Part shown: one piece after another, positions 16,682 through 25,259 of the stretch | How the letters are laid out: each line of letters opens with the position of its first letter | How positions within the stretch are numbered: position 1 is the stretch's first letter | Source of the DNA: Candidatus Iainarchaeum sp. | GTDB taxonomy: Archaea; Iainarchaeota; Iainarchaeia; Iainarchaeales; DTGL01 | Length of the DNA stretch: 40,277 nt | Assembly: GCA_021163505.1 (NCBI GenBank) | Contig: JAGGVE010000020.1 | Location: forward strand, 1-40,277 | Direction of reading: 5' to 3' | Program-made: the position numbers and the translations under genes | Notes under the pieces: model-generated | What the model saw: the letters and a program-made list of their open reading frames with translations, nothing else | Databases searched by the model: none | Told to the model about the DNA's origin: nothing

Positions 16682-17126
16682 ATTCTCTTTTTATCAAAAA
16701 CAGAACTATGGGCAAAAGAAATACAAGTAAAGCTGGTTGGGTTTCATCTATGTCCAATGAGTGGAATTTTTTAGGCACAACAAAACTCTGCTTATAAGAG
16801 CAGATACCTGCAGGATTGCAATTACTTTTAACTTCAGCAACAACATAATAGTTTCCCGGGTTAAGTGTGCCATAACTACTAAGGTCATTATAACCACATG
16901 TGCCATCTATTGCTCCAAATGGCTGGCCTCCCTGTTCATTATACACAGTTATTCTTACCTGTCCATTTGTTGGTGAACCAGCGTCATCATAGCATTCGAC
17001 ATAAACCATTGCCTGTCCATCTGAAACGGAAATGTTCATATCTGTTATGGAGTACAATGCGCTTGCTTCGCTTAGGAAAACGCCGAATAAAAGAAATGTT
17101 ACTACCAAATACAAGTTTTTTTGCAT
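16668..17126 (-). CDS. Small secreted protein with C-terminal membrane anchor
   Basis: Signal peptide MQKNLYLVVTFLLFGVFLSEASA; C-terminal QPALLVFLLPIVLFLIKRESKKS. Confidence 0.6.
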   Translation of the reverse strand: MQKNLYLVVTFLLFGVFLSEASALYSITDMNISVSDGQAMVYVECYDDAGSPTNGQVRITVYNEQGGQPFGAIDGTCGYNDLSSYGTLNPGNYYVVAEVKSNCNPAGICSYKQSFVVPKKFHSLDIDETQPALLVFLLPIVLFLIKRESKKS

Positions 17127-17166
17127 ACAAACACCGTAATAATGATGTTAAAGGTGTTTATTAAAT

Positions 17167-17601
17167 TTATTGTAGCAGCTCTTTGAATGATTGCATTAAC
17201 AGCTTTGGCAGTTGTGAGTAGATTTTCTTGCCTGTGCTAAGAGCGCAACCAATAATCTTGCCTTTAAACTTCAAAGCAACATAGCCCCTTTCCATTTTCC
17301 TTGCAAGCGGCTTTCCTTCTATTAAGTTAAGAAGTTCTTTTTCATCCACTTCGCAAATGCGCTTGTTTATATGCTTTGCTAAAAGCTGCAATGCAAAGCT
17401 TGTTGGCTTCAACCCCCACTTTACAATATGCATAATTCTTAAGCCGGATGTTTGCACGTTAAACTCTTGCGGTTTTTTTAGCCCCTTCGCTACTAACCAA
17501 ATGGAATTGCCAACCCTTACAAATTCTTTACCTGCAAAAGCGCTTTTCGGTACTCCAAAGCTTGCAAAGTATTCTTCAACCTCTTTTCTTAAGCTTTGCA
17601 A
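17167..17601 (-). CDS. PUA-like / RsmF C-terminal-domain-like RNA-binding protein
   Basis: GLRIMHIVKWGLKPTSFALQLLAKHINKRICEVDEKELLNLIEGKPL...GYVALKFKGKIIGCALST; overlaps 3' end of RNA m5C methyltransferase. Confidence 0.65.
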   Translation of the reverse strand: MQSLRKEVEEYFASFGVPKSAFAGKEFVRVGNSIWLVAKGLKKPQEFNVQTSGLRIMHIVKWGLKPTSFALQLLAKHINKRICEVDEKELLNLIEGKPLARKMERGYVALKFKGKIIGCALSTGKKIYSQLPKLLMQSFKELLQ

Positions 17602-18472
17602 TGTATGCGCCTCCTGAATTTAAATGGTGCGGATATACTCGCATAGTGTTTTTCATTTCACTGCAATAGCCTTCGCTACCGAAACTCTCTAAGCCTTTCT
17701 CGTGTGGAAGCTTTAGCTTTAGCGGAAGCACTTTTAAATCACACTCCTGAACAACACTTGAAACTACCCTTTCATTTTCTTCAGGAGCAAAGGTGCATGT
17801 GCAATAAACTATTGTTCCTTTCGGCTTTACAAGCTCGCAAGCTTTTCTTAGCAATGCTTTTTGCAACCTTGATAAGTTTTCCCTTGTTTTTCTAGGCATA
17901 AGGGTTATTTTTTCCTGCAAATTTCCTTCTGCTGTGCATGGGGCATCCACAAGGATATAATCAAAACGCTCTTTTGTAGCTAGCTTCGAAGCATCATTCC
18001 AAGTAACTACTACATTTAAGCAGGCTAACCTTGAAACATTTGCAACTAAGCTCTTCAACCTTGGGATTGATTTATCGTTAGCAACTATTGTGCCTGTATT
18101 TTCCATAAGCGCGCTCAGCTGCGTTGTTTTGCCTCCAGGAGCAGCACACATATCAAGCACATAAGAATCCTTTTCTGGGTTCAACACTAAAGCTGCGAGC
18201 ATTGCAGATTCTTCCTGAATATAATAGTGCCCTAAAGCATGCGCTAAAGTCTTGCCAGGCTTTTCTACTTTGCCTAAGCGAAAAGCATGTTTGTACCATT
18301 CTACCTCTTCAACGCTAGCAAAGCACTCTTCAAGCTCTTCAATTAGCTCAGCTCTTGTTACTTTATGGGGGTTCCATCGCACAGTAACAATTCGCTCGCT
18401 TTTTATAGCCTGCATAAAGGCATCAAAATCGCTTATTATATCCCTGTATCTGTATAATGTTTCTCTCTGCAC
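17576..18472 (-). CDS. NOL1/NOP2/Sun (RsmB/RsmF) family RNA m5C methyltransferase
   Basis: VLDMCAAPGGKTTQLSALM, FDYILVDAPCTAEGNLQ, GTIVYCTCTFAPEENERVV. Confidence 0.93.
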   Translation of the reverse strand: MQRETLYRYRDIISDFDAFMQAIKSERIVTVRWNPHKVTRAELIEELEECFASVEEVEWYKHAFRLGKVEKPGKTLAHALGHYYIQEESAMLAALVLNPEKDSYVLDMCAAPGGKTTQLSALMENTGTIVANDKSIPRLKSLVANVSRLACLNVVVTWNDASKLATKERFDYILVDAPCTAEGNLQEKITLMPRKTRENLSRLQKALLRKACELVKPKGTIVYCTCTFAPEENERVVSSVVQECDLKVLPLKLKLPHEKGLESFGSEGYCSEMKNTMRVYPHHLNSGGAYIAKLKKRG

Positions 18473-18526
18473 AATCTAAGATAATAGGCTTGCTTTTAAA
18501 ATGATTTTGGCAAGGTTTATTCTTAA

Positions 18527-19084
18527 ATGAAGAAAGAGCTTAGAGAAAAATATCTGAAGATAAGAGATTCTTTAAGTGGCGAAGAGCGAAGAATTAAGAG
18601 TGAGCTTATAATGACAAGCGTTCTTCTTCTGCCTGAAACTGCAAGCGCAAACTCAATAAGCTGCTATTTTTCTTTCGGCTCTGAAGTGGATACAAAACAT
18701 CTTATAGAGCTACTTCTCCTAATAGGCAAGCGCGTTTCGGTTCCTTACTGTGATCTTGCAAAGCAGGAAATGCAAATGGTTGAAATAAAAAGCCTGCAGG
18801 ACATCAGCATTAGTTCAAAAATACCGCAACCCAAAGGCATTAGCGTAGTGCCTAAAGAAGCCCTGGATGTTATAATTGTTCCTGGTATCTGCTTTGATCT
18901 TCGCGGCTACAGGATTGGCTTCGGCAATGGTTTTTACGATTCTTACCTAAAAGATGTTTCCGCAACAAAGATTGGCTTAGCGTTTGAAGAGCAGATAATT
19001 GAAAGGCTACCAGCAGAGACGCATGATGAAAGGGTTGATATTATTGTAACAGATAAGCGCGTCATATTTACGCATAAAAAATAA
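18527..19084 (+). CDS. 5-formyltetrahydrofolate cyclo-ligase
   Basis: MKKELREKYLKIRDSLS, VIIVPGICFDLRGYRIGFGNGFYDSYL, LPAETHDERVDIIVTD. Confidence 0.92.
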   Translation: MKKELREKYLKIRDSLSGEERRIKSELIMTSVLLLPETASANSISCYFSFGSEVDTKHLIELLLLIGKRVSVPYCDLAKQEMQMVEIKSLQDISISSKIPQPKGISVVPKEALDVIIVPGICFDLRGYRIGFGNGFYDSYLKDVSATKIGLAFEEQIIERLPAETHDERVDIIVTDKRVIFTHKK

Positions 19085-20339
19085 ATTCTTTGCAAAGCTC
19101 TTGCACCTGCTGCTTTACGCTTTTTATGGTTGCTGTGCTGTGCGGCTTTTCAAGAACGCGATTTATAAGATACGCCAAGAATTGCATCTCGCTTTCTTTC
19201 ATGCCGCGAGTTGTAGCTGCTGGCGTACCTAAGCGAATACCGCTCGGGTCCCAGGGACTGCGCTTATCGTAAGGAATGGTATTCTTATTGCAGTATATGC
19301 CTGCTTTTTCTAATACTTTTTCCGCCTTCAATCCAGTTATGCCTTTAGATGTCACATCCACAAGCAATAGATGATTATCTGTGCCACCAGAAACAATTCT
19401 ATTGCCTAAGGCTGCTAGCTCTTCAGCAAGCGCTTTTGCGTTTTTCACCACCTGCTTAGCGTAGCGCTTAAAGCTTGGCTGCATCGCTTCTTTAAACGCC
19501 ACTGCCTTTGCAGCTATAACGTTTTCATGAGGACCGCCCTGCAAGAAAGGGAATACTGCTTTATCTACTGCGTTTGCTAACTCTGCTTTACACATTATTG
19601 CAGCGCCTCTGGGGCCGCGAAGCGTTTTGTGCGTTGTTGTAGTAACCACATCAAAATAAGGCGCTGGATTTTCATGTACGCCAGCGCAGCATAAGCCTGC
19701 TATATGCGCTATATCAGCCATTGAGTAAGCGCCTATAGAATCAGCTATTTCCTTAAAGCGCCTGAAATCTATAGCGCGGGGATAAGCAGTATAACCAGAA
19801 AGCAGCACAGCAGGCTTTTCTTTCTTTGCAAGCTTTTCTATAGCATCGTAATCAAGCATCTCTGTTTTTGGATCAACAGCGTAATGCACCGCTTTAAAAA
19901 GCACCCCTGAAAAGTTTACTTTATGGCCATGCGTTAAATGCCCTCCCATATCCAAGCGCAAAGCCATAAATTTATCGCCTGGTTTCATCAATGCAAAGAA
20001 AGCAGCCATGTTTGCAGGCGAGCCACTCAAAGGCTGGACATTTGCATGCTCTGCTTTGAAAAGCTTCTTCAATCTTTTTATCGCTAACAACTCTATTTTA
20101 TCTATTATTTCGTTGCCACCATAGTAGCGCTTCCCTGGATAACCCTCGCTATATTTGTTTGTTGGCACCGTTGCCAATGCTTCAAGCACTGCTTCGCTCA
20201 CCAAGTTTTCACTCGGAATCAGCTCTATGCCTTGCATCTGCCTCTCTTTTTCGCGCAGTATTAAAGAATAAAGCAGCTTGTCTGCTTTTTTGAGTGCTTC
20301 CAGGTGCATTTTATGCTTTTGTTTTTTCGCTTTTTTCAT
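19068..20339 (-). CDS. glyA: Serine hydroxymethyltransferase
   Basis: IELIPSENLVSEAVLEALATVPTNKYSEGYPGKRYYGG; TTTTHKTLRGPRGAAIMC. Confidence 0.97.
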   Translation of the reverse strand: MKKAKKQKHKMHLEALKKADKLLYSLILREKERQMQGIELIPSENLVSEAVLEALATVPTNKYSEGYPGKRYYGGNEIIDKIELLAIKRLKKLFKAEHANVQPLSGSPANMAAFFALMKPGDKFMALRLDMGGHLTHGHKVNFSGVLFKAVHYAVDPKTEMLDYDAIEKLAKKEKPAVLLSGYTAYPRAIDFRRFKEIADSIGAYSMADIAHIAGLCCAGVHENPAPYFDVVTTTTHKTLRGPRGAAIMCKAELANAVDKAVFPFLQGGPHENVIAAKAVAFKEAMQPSFKRYAKQVVKNAKALAEELAALGNRIVSGGTDNHLLLVDVTSKGITGLKAEKVLEKAGIYCNKNTIPYDKRSPWDPSGIRLGTPAATTRGMKESEMQFLAYLINRVLEKPHSTATIKSVKQQVQELCKEFIFYA

Positions 20340-21085
20340 TCACCCACCGCTAGCTTGGTTTGAAAGCACCCTTTAACGCTTGGCATTGCCACTTCAAGCT
20401 TTGAAAGAGCATAGCTCAACATATAATAGCTTGCGGTTATTCCGCCCGCAAACATCAGCCTTTCAAATGCAACTATTGGGATAAGTATAATCCAAGCATT
20501 GGCAGGCATCGGCACTGTGTAAAGCCAGAGCGTAGAGCCTATCGCATGCGCTGTGAATGTAGCCCCCAAGCTTCTGAAAAAAGCACTCTTTTTGAAGCGC
20601 AATGATGCTAGCGGAATAAGCCAATAGAGCGTATAGAACCAAACTTTAGAACCAATAGGGTGCATTGCAAATGCAAACATGCAAGCCAAAGGGATTGCTG
20701 CAAAATAAATGCGCTTTTTAGCAGAACCGAAATATGCTGCTGCAAATACCATCGGCGCTAATCTCAGCAAGCCTATTGCATCGAATGCTTTACCAAGAAT
20801 GAAGTAATTTATTAACTGCGCAAAAAGCACAGCTAAAGCTCCGAAAGCCGGGCCTAAAAAAGCGCCAGTGATTGGTGCGAAGAATTGAAAGAATGTGAAG
20901 TACTGCTTTTCAGTCCCAATTATTGGGGAGAAGTTTATTTTATATGAGATAATTGCAATGAAAACAAACACAGCAAAGAAAATTAGTTTTTTGCCCAATC
21001 CCTTTGAAAAACTAAGCATAGAAGCACCCTGCATAGCGTAAAAACTAAAAACCCTTAAAAAAGTTTCTAAAAGGTCATTCAACAA
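20336..21085 (-). CDS. Multi-pass membrane protein resembling an ECF transporter substrate-binding (S) component; candidate folate transporter
   Basis: FFAPITGAFLGPAFGALAVLFAQLINYFILG plus about six hydrophobic helices; start overlaps between folC and glyA (4 and 11 nt). Confidence 0.55.
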   Translation of the reverse strand: MLNDLLETFLRVFSFYAMQGASMLSFSKGLGKKLIFFAVFVFIAIISYKINFSPIIGTEKQYFTFFQFFAPITGAFLGPAFGALAVLFAQLINYFILGKAFDAIGLLRLAPMVFAAAYFGSAKKRIYFAAIPLACMFAFAMHPIGSKVWFYTLYWLIPLASLRFKKSAFFRSLGATFTAHAIGSTLWLYTVPMPANAWIILIPIVAFERLMFAGGITASYYMLSYALSKLEVAMPSVKGCFQTKLAVGE

Positions 21086-22418
21086 CCTTTCTAAGAAAAG
21101 CTCGCGCTTCGCTCACACTGAAAAAAGAGCCGGTAAAAATAGTTAGCTCAGCACTTTCTTCCAACACCATTTTGCAGGCTTCGCTTACTTTTTTTGTTAT
21201 GTATATATCTTTCACATATGGCTCAAATGCTTTCGCTAGCTTGCAAGCTTGCATCCCTCTGAACTGCGCTTTTGTGCATATTAATTTATCTACCTGCCCA
21301 CTTATTGTTTTTGCAATGCGCTTGGCATCTTTATCTTGCGAAATGCCTATCACGAATAGCTTTTCTTCATTTGGGAAGTATTCTTTCAGCGAGTTATGTA
21401 GAGCTTTGAAGCCAGCGGGGTTATGAGCAACATCAAAGAGCAGTTTTCTTTCAGAATCTACAAATTCGAAACGACCAGGTAAAAAGGCCTTTCGCAGGCC
21501 TTCTTTTATTGCTTTTTTTCCAAGTCTAAACCCTTTTGTTTCTAATGCCTGCAGAGCAGCTATCGCTAAAGCGGCATTCCTGACCTGATGCTTGCCCAAA
21601 AGCCTTATTTTCACATTTTTTATAGAATAAAAAGGCTCGCTTTCCGCAACAAAATCAAAGCTCTGGCCTTTCAAGCTGTTGCTTTTCCTTTCTGCATAAA
21701 ATGCATTGCCATAGCGAGCGAATTCCGCATTTTTTTGCCTTGCTTTTTTCTCAAAAGCGCTTGCGATTTTTGCATTTTGCTCAGCGGTTAATACAAAAGA
21801 GCCCTGCTTTATTATGCCTGCTTTCTCGCGAGCAATTTTAGCTAATGAATTCCCTAAATGCTTTGTATGTTCCATACTTATGTTTGTTATTACGCTCACC
21901 AATGCTTCAACAACATTTGTTGCATCTAAGCGGCCGCCCATTCCAACTTCAAGCACAGCTAGCTCACTCTTTTCAGCGAAAAATTGCAAAGCCAGCGAGG
22001 TAACAAACTCAAAATAGCTCAAATCGCTAGCGGTTTTTTCTTTTAGCCTTGCGGTTTTCCTAACAAGTCTTAAAAGCTCTCTGTTGCTTATGCGTTTGTT
22101 GTTTAGCTGTATTCGCTCATTGAAAGAATCCAGATGCGGACTTAAATATAAACCAGTGTTATATCGCTCTGCAAGCGCATAGCTTAAATAGGTGCTCACA
22201 GAGCCTTTGCCATTCGTGCCAGCAACATGCAATGCATTAAACTTTTTCTGCGGGTTTCCCGCATAGCTGAGAAAAGAGAATATGCGTTCTAAGCCGAGAT
22301 CTATGCGATGCAGATCGAAAGAATTGAAATATGCAATAGCATCGTCAATAGTGGTTATGTGCTTTTTTATACGCATCTTAAAATTCCATAACAAAAACGT
22401 TTTAATGATTTCAAACAA
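21075..22418 (-). CDS. folC: Folylpolyglutamate/dihydrofolate synthase
   Basis: FNALHVAGTNGKGSVSTYLSYALAE, GLYLSPHLDSFNERI, LEVGMGGRLDATN, LLGKHQVRNAALAIAAL, LLFDVAHNPAGFKAL; real start probably MRIKKHITTIDDAIAYF. Confidence 0.93.
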   Translation of the reverse strand: MFEIIKTFLLWNFKMRIKKHITTIDDAIAYFNSFDLHRIDLGLERIFSFLSYAGNPQKKFNALHVAGTNGKGSVSTYLSYALAERYNTGLYLSPHLDSFNERIQLNNKRISNRELLRLVRKTARLKEKTASDLSYFEFVTSLALQFFAEKSELAVLEVGMGGRLDATNVVEALVSVITNISMEHTKHLGNSLAKIAREKAGIIKQGSFVLTAEQNAKIASAFEKKARQKNAEFARYGNAFYAERKSNSLKGQSFDFVAESEPFYSIKNVKIRLLGKHQVRNAALAIAALQALETKGFRLGKKAIKEGLRKAFLPGRFEFVDSERKLLFDVAHNPAGFKALHNSLKEYFPNEEKLFVIGISQDKDAKRIAKTISGQVDKLICTKAQFRGMQACKLAKAFEPYVKDIYITKKVSEACKMVLEESAELTIFTGSFFSVSEARAFLRKVVE

Positions 22419-22430
22419 AGCTTTTAATGT

Positions 22431-23807
22431 ATGCGAAACACCTTTGAGCTAATGAGTCCTTTGGATTTTAGATACGCTAAAGGTAGGCTGTTTGAAAAAG
22501 CAAGGCCTTTTCTTTCAGAAGAGGCGCGCATAAAATACTGCTTAAAGGTTGAAGTTGCTTATGTTAAAGCGCTTGCAGAGAAAGGCATTTGCAGCAAAGC
22601 GATTGCAAAAGAAGTCAGCTTAGCATCTAAGAGAATCAGTGCTGAGCAGGTTTATCGCGAGGAAGAAAAAACAAAGCATGATGTGAAAGCATTGGTGAAC
22701 TGCTTAAAAGCAGCGGTTAGCGAGAAGGCAAAACCCTTCATTCATCTCGGCTTAACAAGCTATGATGTTGTCGATACTGCTAACAGCTTGCGCTACAAGC
22801 ATTTTGTTGAGCGTGTTCTGCTACCTGAACTCAAAGCACTGGAAAAGGAGCTTATAAAGCTTGCCTTAGAGCATAAGCGCACGTTGCAGATAGGCAGAAC
22901 GCACGGCCAGTTTGCAGAGCCGATCACATTTGGCTTTGCCTTAGCTTACTATGTTGAACGCCTTGGTAATAGAATTGTTGCAATTGAAAGAGCTAATGAA
23001 AAGCTTGCTGGCAAAATAAGTGGCGCAGTGGGCGCTTACAACGCTATTTCGCTTTTCTGCGATAGGCCTGAAGAGCTTGAAAAAATAACGCTTAAAATTT
23101 TGGGCTTAAAGCAGGCAAGGTGCTCAACTCAAATAGCTCCAAGAGAGCCACTGGTTGATTTGATGAATGCAATAATAAGCATGCTCGGCGTGCTTGCAAA
23201 TTTAGCTGATGATATGAGGCACTTGCAAAGAAGTGAGATTGCTGAAGTAGCAGAGTTCTTCGGAAGCGAACAAGTGGGTAGTTCCACAATGCCTCATAAA
23301 CGCAACCCAATTTCATTTGAGAATATAAAGAGCTTCTGGAAGGCATTTATGCCGAGGATGCTAACAATCTATATGGACCAGATAAGTGAGCATCAGCGTG
23401 ACTTGAGCAATTCAGCAAGCTCAAGGTTTACTCAGGAGATTTTGTTTGCAAGCTATTATGCAAGCAACAGAATGCTAAGAGCGATCTCAAAGCTTTATGT
23501 TGATAGCAACGCTATGCGAAAGAACTTTGAAAAAGCCAAGGATAGAATAATTGCAGAGCCTTTATATGTGTTGCTTTCGTTGCAGGGATTTAGCGATGCG
23601 CACGAAAGAATAAAGCGCTTGGCTTTGAAAGCTAATAATAAGAACCTGCTTGAGCTTGCAATGAATGACCCGGAGCTAAAACCTTATATGCAAAAAATTG
23701 CATCTACCTCAATGCTTTTATTAAAAAACCCAGAAAAATATATAGGCATTGCAGAGCAAAAAACCAAAGCGGTATGTGAATATTGGAAGAAAAAGCTTGG
23801 GCTGTGA
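22431..23807 (+). CDS. purB: Adenylosuccinate lyase
   Basis: KTKHDVKALVNCLK, HLGLTSYDVVDTANSL, GRTHGQFAEPITFG, GSSTMPHKRNPISFE. Confidence 0.95.
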   Translation: MRNTFELMSPLDFRYAKGRLFEKARPFLSEEARIKYCLKVEVAYVKALAEKGICSKAIAKEVSLASKRISAEQVYREEEKTKHDVKALVNCLKAAVSEKAKPFIHLGLTSYDVVDTANSLRYKHFVERVLLPELKALEKELIKLALEHKRTLQIGRTHGQFAEPITFGFALAYYVERLGNRIVAIERANEKLAGKISGAVGAYNAISLFCDRPEELEKITLKILGLKQARCSTQIAPREPLVDLMNAIISMLGVLANLADDMRHLQRSEIAEVAEFFGSEQVGSSTMPHKRNPISFENIKSFWKAFMPRMLTIYMDQISEHQRDLSNSASSRFTQEILFASYYASNRMLRAISKLYVDSNAMRKNFEKAKDRIIAEPLYVLLSLQGFSDAHERIKRLALKANNKNLLELAMNDPELKPYMQKIASTSMLLLKNPEKYIGIAEQKTKAVCEYWKKKLGL

Positions 23808-23811
23808 GAAT

Positions 23812-25203
23812 ATGCAGGTACACAACACTTTAGGGAACAAAAAAGAGGAGCTTATTCCTGAGAAGAAAGGATTGATACGAATGTATGTGTGTGGGCCAAC
23901 AGTATATGGGCCGGCACATATTGGGCATGCACGAACCTACATAGCATTTGATGTGATAAGGCGTTATCTTGAATATAAAGGCTATAAAGTAAAGCTTGTA
24001 ATAAATATAACCGATGTACATGATGATATGATTGCTGAAGCAAATAAGCAAAATACAACGATTTTTGAGTTAGGCGATCGTTTCACAAAACAGTTCTTTG
24101 AGGATATGAAAGCCTTGCATATAAAACCTGCAAGCGTTTACCCAAGAGTAACTCAGGAAATAGATGCAATAATAGAAACTATAAAATTGCTTTACGATAA
24201 AGGCTACGCTTACGAAACCAAAGATGGTGTGTATTATGATATAAGTAAATTCGCAGAGTATGGAAAGCTTTCCGGAATAAAACCAAGCAAGAGCATTACA
24301 GGCACAAGGGTCAAAACAGATAAATATGAGAAAAAGAAGGTTCAGGATTTTGCGCTATGGAAGAAAGCAAAACCTAATGAACCATATTGGGAAAGCCCTT
24401 GGGGCAAAGGCAGGCCTGGCTGGCATATAGAGTGCTCAACAATGAGCTCCAAGTATTTAGGCTTGCCTATAGATATTCACGGCGGTGCAGTTGATTTAAT
24501 ATTCCCACATCACGAAAATGAAATAGCTCAAAGCGAAGCCGCCTACGATGTTAAGCCGTTTGTAAAATACTGGTTGCATACTGGCTTTTTAGATATTGCT
24601 GGCCAGAAGATGAGCAAATCTTTAGGGAACTTTATAACGGTGCCTGAGCTTCTTGCAAAATATAGCGCAAGAGTATTTAGATTTTTCATCGCAACAAAGC
24701 ATTACCGAAGCAGAATTGATTTCTCTGAGGAAGCGATGAAGCATGCAGAAAATACGCTCGCAAGACTCAACGATTTCATTCAAAGGCTTTATGAAGTAGA
24801 GCTTCCAGGCAAGAGCTTAGCGGTTGAGCCAATACTTGGCAAAGCAAGGCAAGAGTTTGAGCTCGCGATGGATAACGATTTTAATGCGCCGAAGGCCTGG
24901 AGCGCGATCTTTGCGCTCGAAACAGAAGTAAATAAGTTGATGAACGAAAACAAGCTAACAAAGAGCGGCGCACTTAGAGTGATAGAATTTCTAAAAGAAA
25001 TAGATTCTATCTTCGCGGTTCTTTCATTTGAGAAGAAAATGCCTGACTTGAATGAAGAAGAAAGAAGGCTTATAGCGCTTAGAGATAAGCTCAGGAAGGA
25101 AAAGCGGTTTGAGGAAGCAGATAAAATAAGGGAGCAGCTTGCTTCTCGTGGCATAATACTCATCGACACACCGCAAGGAACAAAATGGCGAAAAGCCAGA
25201 TAA
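23812..25203 (+). CDS. cysS: Cysteinyl-tRNA synthetase
   Basis: MYVCGPTVYGPAHIGHARTYIAFDVIRRYL, GWHIECSTMSSKYLG, KMSKSLGNFI. Confidence 0.96.
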   Translation: MQVHNTLGNKKEELIPEKKGLIRMYVCGPTVYGPAHIGHARTYIAFDVIRRYLEYKGYKVKLVINITDVHDDMIAEANKQNTTIFELGDRFTKQFFEDMKALHIKPASVYPRVTQEIDAIIETIKLLYDKGYAYETKDGVYYDISKFAEYGKLSGIKPSKSITGTRVKTDKYEKKKVQDFALWKKAKPNEPYWESPWGKGRPGWHIECSTMSSKYLGLPIDIHGGAVDLIFPHHENEIAQSEAAYDVKPFVKYWLHTGFLDIAGQKMSKSLGNFITVPELLAKYSARVFRFFIATKHYRSRIDFSEEAMKHAENTLARLNDFIQRLYEVELPGKSLAVEPILGKARQEFELAMDNDFNAPKAWSAIFALETEVNKLMNENKLTKSGALRVIEFLKEIDSIFAVLSFEKKMPDLNEEERRLIALRDKLRKEKRFEEADKIREQLASRGIILIDTPQGTKWRKAR

Positions 25204-25259
25204 TAGCGCTAAGTGCGCTAGCGAGCATAACAATTATAAATTAAATCTACTTATTCAAT

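Noticed and set aside
24789-25169. ORF 24789..25169 - (126 aa)
   Set aside because: Ser-rich antisense shadow of cysS.
25204-25220. TAGCGC-TAAGT-GCGCTA hairpin after cysS
   Set aside because: Six-bp stem only; may be a terminator or chance; no independent support.
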